From: Nocardia inohanensis NBRC 100128
GTDB lineage: Bacteria > Actinomycetota > Actinomycetes > Mycobacteriales > Mycobacteriaceae
Assembly (NCBI RefSeq): GCF_001612945.1
Contig: NZ_BDBK01000001.1
Location: 62,001-126,000 of the forward strand
Reading direction: 5' to 3'
Length of the DNA stretch: 64,000 bases
In this document: one piece after another, positions 14,709-22,917 of the stretch
Numbering within the stretch: the first letter of the stretch is position 1
Layout of the letters: each line of letters opens with the position of its first letter
Program-made: the position numbers and the translations under genes
Notes under the pieces: model-generated
What the model was told of the DNA's origin: nothing
Database searches by the model: none
The model's input: only the letters and a program-made list of their open reading frames with translations

Positions 14709-16304
14709 ATGTCCACATCCATGCAATCAGCGATCATCTTGCAGAATTTGTCCTTCGAATGGCCGGACGGGAGCATCGCGCTCGCCGGGGTCGATGGGAC
14801 GTTGAATACCGGGCGAACCGGTTTGGTGGGCCGTAACGGGGTCGGGAAATCGACACTGTTGCGGCTCGTCGCCGGAGTGCTGACGCCGACCTCCGGGCGG
14901 ATCGAAACCAGCGGTGAGGTGGGATATCTGCCGCAGACGCTCACGCTCGGGCGGGATGAGACCATCGCGCAATTGCTCGGCATCTCGGGCGAACTCGCCG
15001 CCCTGCGGGCGATCGAGTCGGGGCAGACCGACGAGCGGTATTTCGAGACGATCGGCGACGACTGGGACATCGAAGCCCGGGCCGATGAGGCGCTGCACGA
15101 GATCGGTTTCAGCGCGGCCGATCTCGACCGCCGGGTGGGGGAGATCTCGGGCGGTGAGGCCGTGCTGGTGGCCATTACGGGGCTGCGGGTGCGGCGCACG
15201 CCGATCACGCTGCTCGACGAGCCAACCAATAACCTCGATCGCGAAACCCGGGCCAAGCTGGCCGGATTCGTGGATTCGTGGCCCGGGACGCTGGTGGTGG
15301 TGAGCCACGATCTCGAACTGCTCAAGCATATGGACGCCACCGCCGAACTGCACGCCGGGAACCTGGAGGTGTTCGGCGGGCCGTACAGCGAATGGCGGCG
15401 CTATGTCGAGCAGGAGCAGGCGGCGGCCGCGCAGGCGGCGCGCACCGCCGAGCAGGCGTTGAAGGTCGAGAAGCGGCAGCGCATCGAGGCCGAGACCAAG
15501 CTGGCCCGGCGGGAGCGCACCGCACGCTCGACGCAGAAGGACGGCGGGATTCCGCGGATTCTGGCGGGCAATCGCGCCAGCCGGGCGCAGGGGTCCGCCG
15601 GGGCGATGCGCACCACCCTGGATGCGAAAGTCGTTGCGGCCCAGGATGTGCTGGCCGCCGCGGCGGCTCGGGTGCGGCGGGAGGAACACATTCACCTGGA
15701 GTTGCCCGACCCGGATGTGCCGCGCAGCCGGCGCATCGCGGAGCTGCGCGACGGTGACCGGAGCATCGTCATCCAGGGGCCGGAGCGGGTCGCGCTGGTG
15801 GGCCGGAACGGTGCGGGGAAATCGACGCTGATCGAGCAACTGATCGACGGCCGGCATCCGGAACGCGGCAGCCTGCTGACCGATCGGGTGGGGTATCTTC
15901 CGCAGCGGCTGGACAATCTGGACGAGCAGGCCAGTGCGCTCGACAATGTTCACTCGGTGGCGGTCACCACCCCGCCCGCCGCCATCCGCAATCAGCTGGC
16001 CCGCCTGCTGTTGCGTGGTAGCAGCGTCGAACGTCCGGTCAGCACGTTATCGGGTGGTGAGCGATTCCGGGTTGCCCTGGCGCGCTTGCTGCTTGCCGAC
16101 CCGCCCGCGCAATTGCTGATCCTCGACGAGCCCACCAACAATCTCGATATCGCCAGCGTCGACCAACTCGTGGAAGCCCTGGGCGACTATCGCGGTGCGA
16201 TCCTGGTCATCAGCCACGACTATGTGTTCCTGCGCCGGATCGGTATCGACACCGTGCTCGAACTCGATCCGGACGGTGGGATCCAGCAGCGCGGCACGCT
16301 GTAA
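14709..16304 (+). CDS. ABC-F family ATPase (ribosome protection / antibiotic resistance type)
   Basis: 531 residues with two ATPase domains and no membrane segments. Domain 1 (~1-230): GRNGVGKST, ISGGEAVLV (variant signature), LLDEPTNNLD. A charged helical linker (~235-320, rich in Ala/Arg/Glu) corresponds to the P-site tRNA interaction motif. Domain 2: GRNGAGKST, LSGGERFRV, LILDEPTNNLD. ABC-F proteins bind the ribosomal E site and either relieve antibiotics or act as translation factors. The 157-bp leader with a uORF favours a drug-inducible resistance type. An alternative start is the ATG five codons downstream. Confidence 0.9.
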   Translation: MSTSMQSAIILQNLSFEWPDGSIALAGVDGTLNTGRTGLVGRNGVGKSTLLRLVAGVLTPTSGRIETSGEVGYLPQTLTLGRDETIAQLLGISGELAALRAIESGQTDERYFETIGDDWDIEARADEALHEIGFSAADLDRRVGEISGGEAVLVAITGLRVRRTPITLLDEPTNNLDRETRAKLAGFVDSWPGTLVVVSHDLELLKHMDATAELHAGNLEVFGGPYSEWRRYVEQEQAAAAQAARTAEQALKVEKRQRIEAETKLARRERTARSTQKDGGIPRILAGNRASRAQGSAGAMRTTLDAKVVAAQDVLAAAAARVRREEHIHLELPDPDVPRSRRIAELRDGDRSIVIQGPERVALVGRNGAGKSTLIEQLIDGRHPERGSLLTDRVGYLPQRLDNLDEQASALDNVHSVAVTTPPAAIRNQLARLLLRGSSVERPVSTLSGGERFRVALARLLLADPPAQLLILDEPTNNLDIASVDQLVEALGDYRGAILVISHDYVFLRRIGIDTVLELDPDGGIQQRGTL

Positions 16305-16323
16305 TCCGTTCTCGGGCATGAAG

Positions 16324-16364
16324 AAAGCCGTTGGGCTGGTATTCGATACCAGCCCAACGGCTTT
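16324..16364. terminator. Bidirectional intrinsic terminator
   Basis: Perfect 19-bp stem beginning AAAGCCGTTGGGC and ending GCCCAACGGCTTT with a 3-base loop, flanked by A and T runs. It lies between the convergent ABC-F and Tat-hydrolase genes and serves both. Confidence 0.9.
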
Positions 16365-16370
16365 CGTGCG

Positions 16371-17426
16371 TTAGAGGTGATCGGCGTCGATGATCGCCTG
16401 GGCGAACGGTCGCGGAGCCTCCTGCGGGACATTGTGCCCGATGCCGTCCAGGACGCGGTGCTCGTACTTCCCGGTGTACTTGCCCCGGTACGGCTTTCCG
16501 TCCTTGGCCGCGCCGTCGAAATCGCTCGCCATGGTGATGGCCGGCACGGTGATCACCGGCCCGGACGCGAGCCGCTGCTCGTACCCGTCGTACTGCGGTT
16601 CACCCGGCGCCAGGCTCAACCGCCACCGGTAGTTCGAGATGACGATATCGACATGGTCCGGATTGTCGAACGCGGCGGCGCTGCGATCGAAGGTGGCGTC
16701 GTCGAAATTCCAAGTGGGAGAAGCCTTCTTCCAAATCAGCTTGTTGAAGTCGTGCCGATTCCTGGTGTACCCGGCGCGCCCCCGCTCGGTCGCGAAATAG
16801 TACTGATACCACCAGCCGAGCTCGGCCTCCGGTGACAGCGGCTGCTGCTGCGCCGCCTGCTGGGTGACGATGTAGCCGCTCACCGCCACCATCGCCTTGA
16901 CCCGCTCCGGCCACAGCGCGGCGATGATATCGACGGTGCGTGCGCCCCAATCGAATCCGCCCAGCACCGCCTTGTCGATGCGCAGCGCGTCCATGAAGTC
17001 CACGATGTCCCGCGCGATCGCCGACTGCTGGCCGTTTCGAACCGTCTGCGCCGACCGGAAAGTCGTCGACCCGTACCCGCGCAGGAACGGCACCAGCACC
17101 CGATATCCCGCATCGGCGAGGATCGGCCCCACATCGGCGTAGCTGTACGGGTCGTAGGGCCACCCGTGCAGCAAGATCACCGGCTGCCCCGTGCCCGGAC
17201 CGAATTCGGCATACCCGACATTCAGCACCCCGGCGTCGATCTGCTTGATGGTCCCCAACGAGGTATTCGCCCCCGCCCCCGCCCCCGCCCGGAACCCCTC
17301 TCCGCCCGCCGTCACCGGCACGGCCGAGGTGGGCGAATCCGCCGAGCACCCGCTCAGCGAAGCCGCCGCCAAGCTCGCCGCGCCCGCCGCCAGCGCACCA
17401 CCGAAAAACCGTCTGCTGATGTCCAT
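16371..17426 (-). CDS. Tat-exported alpha/beta hydrolase lipoprotein, epoxide hydrolase-like
   Basis: 351 residues. The N-terminus carries a twin-arginine motif (SRRFFGG), a hydrophobic stretch and a lipobox LSGC, so it should be exported folded and lipidated. The catalytic core has LLHGWPYDPYSYAD (HGxP oxyanion motif) and FDWGARTVD, where the nucleophile is Asp rather than Ser, the pattern of epoxide hydrolases and haloalkane dehalogenases; a His near the end (GIGHNVPQE) completes the triad. ATG at 17426 has AGGAG upstream. It is divergent from another hydrolase gene across a region with repeated TACGTCA half-sites. Confidence 0.85.
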   Translation of the reverse strand: MDISRRFFGGALAAGAASLAAASLSGCSADSPTSAVPVTAGGEGFRAGAGAGANTSLGTIKQIDAGVLNVGYAEFGPGTGQPVILLHGWPYDPYSYADVGPILADAGYRVLVPFLRGYGSTTFRSAQTVRNGQQSAIARDIVDFMDALRIDKAVLGGFDWGARTVDIIAALWPERVKAMVAVSGYIVTQQAAQQQPLSPEAELGWWYQYYFATERGRAGYTRNRHDFNKLIWKKASPTWNFDDATFDRSAAAFDNPDHVDIVISNYRWRLSLAPGEPQYDGYEQRLASGPVITVPAITMASDFDGAAKDGKPYRGKYTGKYEHRVLDGIGHNVPQEAPRPFAQAIIDADHL

Positions 17427-17532
17427 CTGTACTCCTGCGAAGCTCTCGTCCAAGGGCCGGAACGGTGAGGATCTCGTCTCTCACCGACCCTCCCGACGTT
17501 AGGCAGCGCACCTGCCCCGCCACGACCGTCGA

Positions 17533-17585
17533 ATGACGTAACCGGTGACTGCCGGGGTACGTCAGCGCATCGGTCGAATACGTCA
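17533..17585. promoter_or_regulatory. Cluster of TGACGTA/TACGTCA half-sites
   Basis: Half-sites TGACGTA (17534-17540), TACGTCA (17558-17564) and TACGTCA (17579-17585), with a related GCGTCA near 17591, in the 214-bp gap between two divergent hydrolase genes. They match the arms of the palindrome at 11601-11625. The regulator is not identified. Confidence 0.5.
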
Positions 17586-17640
17586 ATCCAGCGTCATCTG
17601 ACCGATTCGGCGCCCCGCCCCCGGCGGCGAAGGTATTTCC

Positions 17641-18543
17641 ATGGCTACCCCGACCACTGACACCGCACCGCTCGCACCGGGCGTCCACGTCTTCGATTCC
17701 GACGGCATCACCCAGCGCTATCACGTCCACGGCACCGGCCCGGTCTGCCTCGCGCACCCGGGCGGCCCCGGCATCTTCTGGGAATACCTGCGCATGCCGG
17801 CCCTGGAGCAGCACCTGACCATGGTGTACGTCGAGGCGCTCGGCACCGGCGAATCCGGCCGCCTGCCCACGCATCCGAACGGATACACCCGGGAGCGTTA
17901 CAGCCTTGCGCTGCAACGGATCATCGAGAACCTGGGAGTGCCCGAGGTATACCTGCTCGGCCATTCACACGGTGCGTTCGTCACCGCCCACCACGCGATC
18001 CACCGCCCGGAACGCCTAGCCGGCATCGTTCTTTACGAGGGCGCCCCCGTCACCGGCCCCGAACACGGCGCGGAGGCCGCGCGCCGCGTCCAGGAGTTCG
18101 CCGCCGCCAACGCCGATCGCCCCGAACTGGCCGAGGTGCTCGCGGTATTCGCTGCGATGCAAGACATTTCGACCGATGAGCAGACCGTCGCGGTAGCTCG
18201 CGGCATCCTGCCGTCCTACCTCGCCGACTACTGGGCCGACGAGCAGCGCTGGGCCCCGCTCCGGGAAAGCATCCGGGCGAACTACATCTCGGGCCTGGAC
18301 GCGGACGGCACCCCCGATCTCATCGACGACCGCGCGGACCTGCCGAACCTGACCGTCCCGGCCCTGGTGATCGTAGGCCGCCACGACATCATCTGCGGCC
18401 CGCGCTGGGCATCCGAACTGCACCGACTGATCCCGGATTCGCAACTGCTCGTCCTGGAGCACAGCGGCCATATGGGCCATCTGGAGGAGCCCGGCCGCTT
18501 CGCCGACGCTGTCCGGAAATTCGTACTGTCGCAGGAAAGGTAA
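17641..18543 (+). CDS. Alpha/beta hydrolase, proline iminopeptidase-like
   Basis: 300 residues, no signal peptide, so cytosolic. HPGGPGIFWEY resembles the HGGPG oxyanion motif of prolyl aminopeptidases; the nucleophile elbow is GHSHGA; an Asp in VGRHDII and a His in HSGHMGH complete the triad. It may be a peptidase or an esterase. It is divergent from the Tat-exported hydrolase and shares the upstream operator cluster. Confidence 0.85.
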   Translation: MATPTTDTAPLAPGVHVFDSDGITQRYHVHGTGPVCLAHPGGPGIFWEYLRMPALEQHLTMVYVEALGTGESGRLPTHPNGYTRERYSLALQRIIENLGVPEVYLLGHSHGAFVTAHHAIHRPERLAGIVLYEGAPVTGPEHGAEAARRVQEFAAANADRPELAEVLAVFAAMQDISTDEQTVAVARGILPSYLADYWADEQRWAPLRESIRANYISGLDADGTPDLIDDRADLPNLTVPALVIVGRHDIICGPRWASELHRLIPDSQLLVLEHSGHMGHLEEPGRFADAVRKFVLSQER

Positions 18544-18548
18544 CCGCC

Positions 18549-18689
18549 ATGCCCTCGCTTCGTGCCCTCCGGAACCGCGATCGGCCCGATGTGGCAACGC
18601 TTTTCACAGGCCCGGCGGCGCTGTGGCTCTGGGCCGAGCTCGCGCTCCTGCACGGGCGAGGGCCCTCCGCCCGGGAGCTGCTCGGTTAG
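18549..18689 (+). CDS. Possible 46-aa small protein
   Basis: Short frame starting five bases after the preceding stop, with GGAAAGG upstream. It encodes a hydrophobic middle (GPAALWLWAELALLHG) and ends overlapping the stop region of the convergent small membrane gene. No family is recognised; it could be a C-terminally degraded gene or chance frame in GC-rich DNA. Confidence 0.25.
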   Translation: MPSLRALRNRDRPDVATLFTGPAALWLWAELALLHGRGPSARELLG

Positions 18690-18925
18690 CGGTCGGGAGT
18701 CGGATCGGATGGGCCGACCGGCCGCAGCAGGGCCCACAACCAGAAGATCGCGGCGACTGCCAGTAGGGCGGCGCCGGTCCAGAGGTTGATGTTCCAGCCG
18801 CCGGTGCGCATCCGGTCGGCGGCGGTGTCGTGGACGGCGGCGGTGATGAGCAGGATCAGCCCGTAGGTTCCGAGCAAGGTGCCGACGATGGTTCGGATAT
18901 CGAAAAGCATGGTGTCGGTCCTCAT
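18686..18925 (-). CDS. Small membrane protein coupled to sodium/solute symporter
   Basis: 79 residues with two hydrophobic helices (VGTLLGTYGLILLITAAV and LWTGAALLAVAAIFWLWALL). The ATG overlaps the symporter stop in an ATGA arrangement, so the two products are made in a fixed ratio. This position and topology fit an accessory subunit of the symporter; that role is inferred. An internal ATG five codons downstream is an alternative start. Confidence 0.75.
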   Translation of the reverse strand: MRTDTMLFDIRTIVGTLLGTYGLILLITAAVHDTAADRMRTGGWNINLWTGAALLAVAAIFWLWALLRPVGPSDPTPDR

Positions 18926-20598
18926 CCGATGGTGATGTTCAGGGCGATGACGGCGGCGAGGGCGATGCCCGCCAGCAGGACAGGCCGCTGGTACCAGGGC
19001 AGGGTCTCGGCATCGGGGTCGGTGAGCTGGTCTTTCGGCGTCTCGGAATAGACCAGGCCGACCAATTCCGCGGCGGGTTTGGGTGTGGTGCGCAGGCTGA
19101 CCAGGACACTGACCACGATGTCCACCAGGAAGGCCGCGCCGGCGGCTACGAAACTGACGCCCTGGCCGGACAAATGCAGAACTCCGGTTTCGTTCAGCAC
19201 GAATACTGTCGCCGCACTGAGAGTTCCGGAGACCAGGCCGACCCAGCCCGCGGTAGGCGTCATCGACTTCCAGAACATGCCGAGAATGAAGGTGGCGAAC
19301 AGGGGTGCGTTGAAGAACGAGAAGAGCGTTTGCAGATAGTCCATCATGTTGGAGAAGCTGCCCGCGATGAATGCCGTGCCGATGGCGATGACGGTCGCGC
19401 CCACGGTCGCCAGGCGGCCGACGGTCAGGTAGTAGCCGTCCGGCTTGTCCTTGACGATGTACTGCTGCCACAGGTCGAAGCTGAAGACCGTATTGAACGC
19501 GGAGATATTGGCGGCCATGCCCGCCATGAACGCGGCCAGCAGTCCGGCGATGGCCACTCCGAGCAAGCCGTTGGGCAGTACTTCCTTCATGAGATACAGC
19601 AGCGCCTGGTTATAGGTGGCGTCGCTGTTTCCGGTGGTTCGCAACTCGGCGATCTGCGGGATCAGCAGGGCGCTGATCATGCCCGGCACCACGACCAGGA
19701 AGGGAATGAACATCTTCGGGAACGCGCCGATGATCGGAGTGCGGCGCGCGGCCGAAATCGAATGGGTGGCCAGTGCGCGCTGCACCTCGACGAAATTGGT
19801 TGTCCAGTAACCGAATGACAGTACGAAACCCAGCCCGAGCACGATACCCGCCACGGACAGCGCGCTATCGGTGAAGCCGCTGAGCTCATTGCCAGGCCAG
19901 GAATGCAATTGCGCCTCGGACCCGGGCGACAGGGCCGAAACTTTCTCGGTCAGGCCGCTCACCCCGCCGACCCGATGCAGCCCGACCAGGGTGAGCGGCA
20001 GCAGCGCCGCGACGATAACGAAGAATTGCAGCACCTCGTTGTAGATCGCGGCCGACAATCCGCCGAGGGTGATGTAGGACAGCACGATCGCCGCCGCGAC
20101 GATCACCGACACCCACAGCGGCCAGCCCAGCAGCACATTCACGATGGTGCCGAGCAGATAGAGGTTGACGCCCGCGATCAGGACCTGCGCCACCGCGAAG
20201 CTGAGCGCGTTCACCAGGTGCGCACCGGTCCCGAAGCGCCGCCGCATGAATTCGGGCACGCTGCGCACCTTGGATCCGTAATAGAACGGCATCATCACCA
20301 CGCCGAGGAACAGCATGGCCGGAATCGCGCCGATCCAGAAGTAATGCATGGTCGGCATGCCGTACTGCGCGCCGTTGGCGGACATGCCCATGATCTCGAC
20401 CGCGCCGAGATTGGCGGAGATGAAGGCCAGGCCGGTCACCCAGGCGGGCAGTGAACGGCCGGAGAGGAAGAAGTCGACGCTCGACGAAATGCGTTGTCGC
20501 GCCAGCCATCCGATGCCCAGGACGAACACGAAGTAGATGGCGACGATGGCATAGTCGACCGGTGCGGCGTCGAGCCGGAGCGGGGAGCCCGCGATCAT
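18922..20598 (-). CDS. Sodium:solute symporter (SSS/SLC5 family), sugar-type
   Basis: 558 residues with about 13-14 membrane helices. SSS features include the early AIYFVFVLGIGWLARQR helix, FFLSGRSLPAWVTGL, the SANLGAVEIMG segment and the long GMAANISAFNTVFSFDLWQQY region that carries sodium ligands in SGLT-type proteins. It imports a solute with sodium. The upstream operon encodes a secreted glycosidase and two secreted esterases, so a sugar or aglycone they release is the probable cargo. Start at 20598 removes an improbable charged N-terminal extension. Confidence 0.9.
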   Translation of the reverse strand: MIAGSPLRLDAAPVDYAIVAIYFVFVLGIGWLARQRISSSVDFFLSGRSLPAWVTGLAFISANLGAVEIMGMSANGAQYGMPTMHYFWIGAIPAMLFLGVVMMPFYYGSKVRSVPEFMRRRFGTGAHLVNALSFAVAQVLIAGVNLYLLGTIVNVLLGWPLWVSVIVAAAIVLSYITLGGLSAAIYNEVLQFFVIVAALLPLTLVGLHRVGGVSGLTEKVSALSPGSEAQLHSWPGNELSGFTDSALSVAGIVLGLGFVLSFGYWTTNFVEVQRALATHSISAARRTPIIGAFPKMFIPFLVVVPGMISALLIPQIAELRTTGNSDATYNQALLYLMKEVLPNGLLGVAIAGLLAAFMAGMAANISAFNTVFSFDLWQQYIVKDKPDGYYLTVGRLATVGATVIAIGTAFIAGSFSNMMDYLQTLFSFFNAPLFATFILGMFWKSMTPTAGWVGLVSGTLSAATVFVLNETGVLHLSGQGVSFVAAGAAFLVDIVVSVLVSLRTTPKPAAELVGLVYSETPKDQLTDPDAETLPWYQRPVLLAGIALAAVIALNITIG

Positions 20599-20638
20599 GG
20601 GGATTTCCTGTCGAGAAGAGGTGGAGCGAGAAGGAGAT

Positions 20639-21691
20639 TCAGGCGGGCGGACGGCATTCGTACCCGTCCGGGGTCCGCTCGATGCGGGAGAAGAACGCCC
20701 AGGCGGCTGCCGAGGAGTCCGGACCGCGCGGATCGGTGAAGGGCGCGGAGGCCGGATCGGGGGATCCGCCGAACCAGGTGTGGCCCGCGCCGTGCACGGT
20801 CCACGACTGCGATACCGGGCATTCGGCGGTGGGGGAGTCCCAGGTCCGGACGGTGAACGGGTAGCCGTCCGGGACCGCGGTGACGCCGTGCGCGGTCGCT
20901 GTCGGCTCGGCGGGAATTCGGTCCGGAATTCCCTGTGCGGCAAGGGTCATATTGTTCGTCACGCGCCACTGCTCGACGGCCTGCTGCCCGCATTCGCCGG
21001 GCACCACCGTGTCGGCGTCGCCGTGGAAAGCGATCACCGGGACAACCCGCCGGTACCGCGCCGCTGCCGAGAAAGCCTGCTCGGCAAGGTATTCCGTGCT
21101 GGCCGTCGGTAGCGGCGGGCCCAGGCAGCCGAGCGCACCGTGGCCGAAGGCGGCCCCCGAATGCAGGCCGATGGCGGCGTACAGGTCCGGGAAGTATCCG
21201 CCGAGCAGCGCCGTTTCGAAAGCGCCCGAGGACATTCCGAGGGCGTAGATGCGGCGCGGATCGACGTGATAGCGCGCGGCCGCGAGCCGGGTCATGCCCG
21301 CGATGGCCGCGGCATCACCCGAGGTTCGTGATTCGCCGCCCGGCGCCAGCAGTCCCGACCAGCATTGGCGCTGGAGCTGGTTGAGCGGGCTGCCGTCGAC
21401 GTACAGCACGATGAAACCGGCTTGCCGGGCAAGAGGATCGAGTCGATTGGCCTGCCGCTGCTGTGCGGCGGTGGTGTTGCAGCCGTGGATCATGACCAGC
21501 AGCGCCGGGGAGTCCGGCAGCGTTGCGGGCACGAAGGTCTCATAGCTGTAGGTGAGCCCCGCCGAGGTGAAGTCGCCGGTGTCGAGGCGATCGGGCTCGG
21601 CCGGGCCCGCGGCGGCGGTACCGGCGGCGAGCAGCATCCCCGTGAGCACGCCGAACAGCACCCGGCGTGCGGTGTTATCGAGTAGTGGCAT
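20639..21691 (-). CDS. Secreted PHB-depolymerase/feruloyl-esterase-like hydrolase (CE1 type)
   Basis: 350 residues with a signal peptide (cleavage near AAAGPAEP). Esterase-PHB motifs: MIHGCNTTAAQQ near the oxyanion hole, nucleophile elbow GMSSGA, Asp in HGDADTVV and His in HGAGHTWFGG. This branch includes feruloyl/acetyl esterases, PHB depolymerases and LpqC-like proteins. Placed in an operon with a GH1 glycosidase, a lipase and a sodium symporter, it may remove acyl groups from a glycoside outside the cell; the actual substrate is unproven. Confidence 0.87.
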   Translation of the reverse strand: MPLLDNTARRVLFGVLTGMLLAAGTAAAGPAEPDRLDTGDFTSAGLTYSYETFVPATLPDSPALLVMIHGCNTTAAQQRQANRLDPLARQAGFIVLYVDGSPLNQLQRQCWSGLLAPGGESRTSGDAAAIAGMTRLAAARYHVDPRRIYALGMSSGAFETALLGGYFPDLYAAIGLHSGAAFGHGALGCLGPPLPTASTEYLAEQAFSAAARYRRVVPVIAFHGDADTVVPGECGQQAVEQWRVTNNMTLAAQGIPDRIPAEPTATAHGVTAVPDGYPFTVRTWDSPTAECPVSQSWTVHGAGHTWFGGSPDPASAPFTDPRGPDSSAAAWAFFSRIERTPDGYECRPPA

Positions 21692-21704
21692 AGCTCAACG
21701 GCTT

Positions 21705-22892
21705 TCAGCGAGCGGCCGGTGCCGTGGCGGCGAAGCGCTCCAGCAGGAAGTCCTGCGCTTCGGGCATGTGCCGGACGCCGTCGAGGCCGTGTTCACCGAG
21801 CGGGTGGCGGACGGCGACCACCGTTGCGCCGCCCGCCCGCCACTGCGCCACCAGGCCGTCCCCCTGGCTGACCGGGACGATCTCGTCGGTCATCAGGTGA
21901 TAGTTGTAGATCGGCATGGTCGGGGCGGTCGCGCCGAGGGAGTTGGCGCGCAACAGGTCCGCGAGCCGGGGATCACGCAGGGGGTCGGGGACGACGCTGT
22001 GATCGGAGAGGCGGCGGAAGGCGAAGCGGTGCAGGTTGTCGTCCACGCAGGAGTTGTCGGCCGCGGTCAGCAGGGCGCGGCCGCGATCGTTGAGCAGGGT
22101 GTCGAGGGCAGCCTCCGGGAACTCGCGGTGGAAGGAGACCAGCAGGCCCGCGTTGAAGCCGGAGAAGAGACCGCCGTCGAAATAGCTGGTGAGCGCGGGC
22201 AGGTCGGCCGGTACGCCGCCGAGCGCGGCCCCGGCGAAGGTGAGCTCCGGAGCATAGGTGGGGTGCAGTTGCGCGGCCCAGCCGGTCGCGGCCGCGCCCC
22301 CGGAGTAGCCGTCCAGCGCCCAGACCGCATTCGGGCCGACGCCCGCCGGAGCGAATTGCGCGACCGCCCGAACCCCGTCGAGGATGGCGTGCCCCGATTG
22401 CGGCCCGGTCAGGAAGGCCGATTTGGGTCCTTCGAAGTCCGGTACCGCCACGATCCAGCCGCGCGCCAGCATCTGCTCCACCGGTTCACCGGATTTCAAA
22501 CCGCCCGTGGCGATTCCGTACGAGGGCGCGCACCGGGTGCCGGTGGAATCCTCCGGTATCTGCTCGGAGACGACGGGGCGTTGCCCGGGCCCGGTCCACG
22601 GTGCGGTCGGCACCAGCACGGTCGTCACGGCCAGCTCGGGTGCGTCATGCGAATCGTTGGTGCGATAAGACACCTGCCAGGCCCGCACCGGGGTAGCGAA
22701 CGCGGCGGTGACTTCGCGGCTCGCCACCGGTTGCCCGTTGGCATAGGACGCCAGGTCGGCGGGGGCCGAATAGAACGAATCCGCGTCGGGCACAGCGGAA
22801 CCCGCGACGATGGGTGGAGTGCCGGCCGCGGCGGGGACGACAGCGGTGCAGGCGGCGGCCAGGAGCGCGGCGGCCGCGTATCGAACGATCAT
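21705..22892 (-). CDS. Secretory lipase family protein
   Basis: 395 residues with a signal peptide (AAALLAAACTAVVPAAAG). The fold matches the secretory (LIP) lipase family common in Nocardia and mycobacteria: nucleophile elbow GYSGGA, cap rich in Phe/Leu, Asp in YHLMTDEIVPV and His in RHPLGEHGLDG. These act on acyl esters such as triglycerides outside the cell. It lies 25 bp after the GH1 gene and 13 bp before the CE1 esterase in one operon. Confidence 0.88.
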   Translation of the reverse strand: MIVRYAAAALLAAACTAVVPAAAGTPPIVAGSAVPDADSFYSAPADLASYANGQPVASREVTAAFATPVRAWQVSYRTNDSHDAPELAVTTVLVPTAPWTGPGQRPVVSEQIPEDSTGTRCAPSYGIATGGLKSGEPVEQMLARGWIVAVPDFEGPKSAFLTGPQSGHAILDGVRAVAQFAPAGVGPNAVWALDGYSGGAAATGWAAQLHPTYAPELTFAGAALGGVPADLPALTSYFDGGLFSGFNAGLLVSFHREFPEAALDTLLNDRGRALLTAADNSCVDDNLHRFAFRRLSDHSVVPDPLRDPRLADLLRANSLGATAPTMPIYNYHLMTDEIVPVSQGDGLVAQWRAGGATVVAVRHPLGEHGLDGVRHMPEAQDFLLERFAATAPAAR

Positions 22893-22917
22893 TGCGGGTC
22901 CTCCTCGGGAAAGCGGA

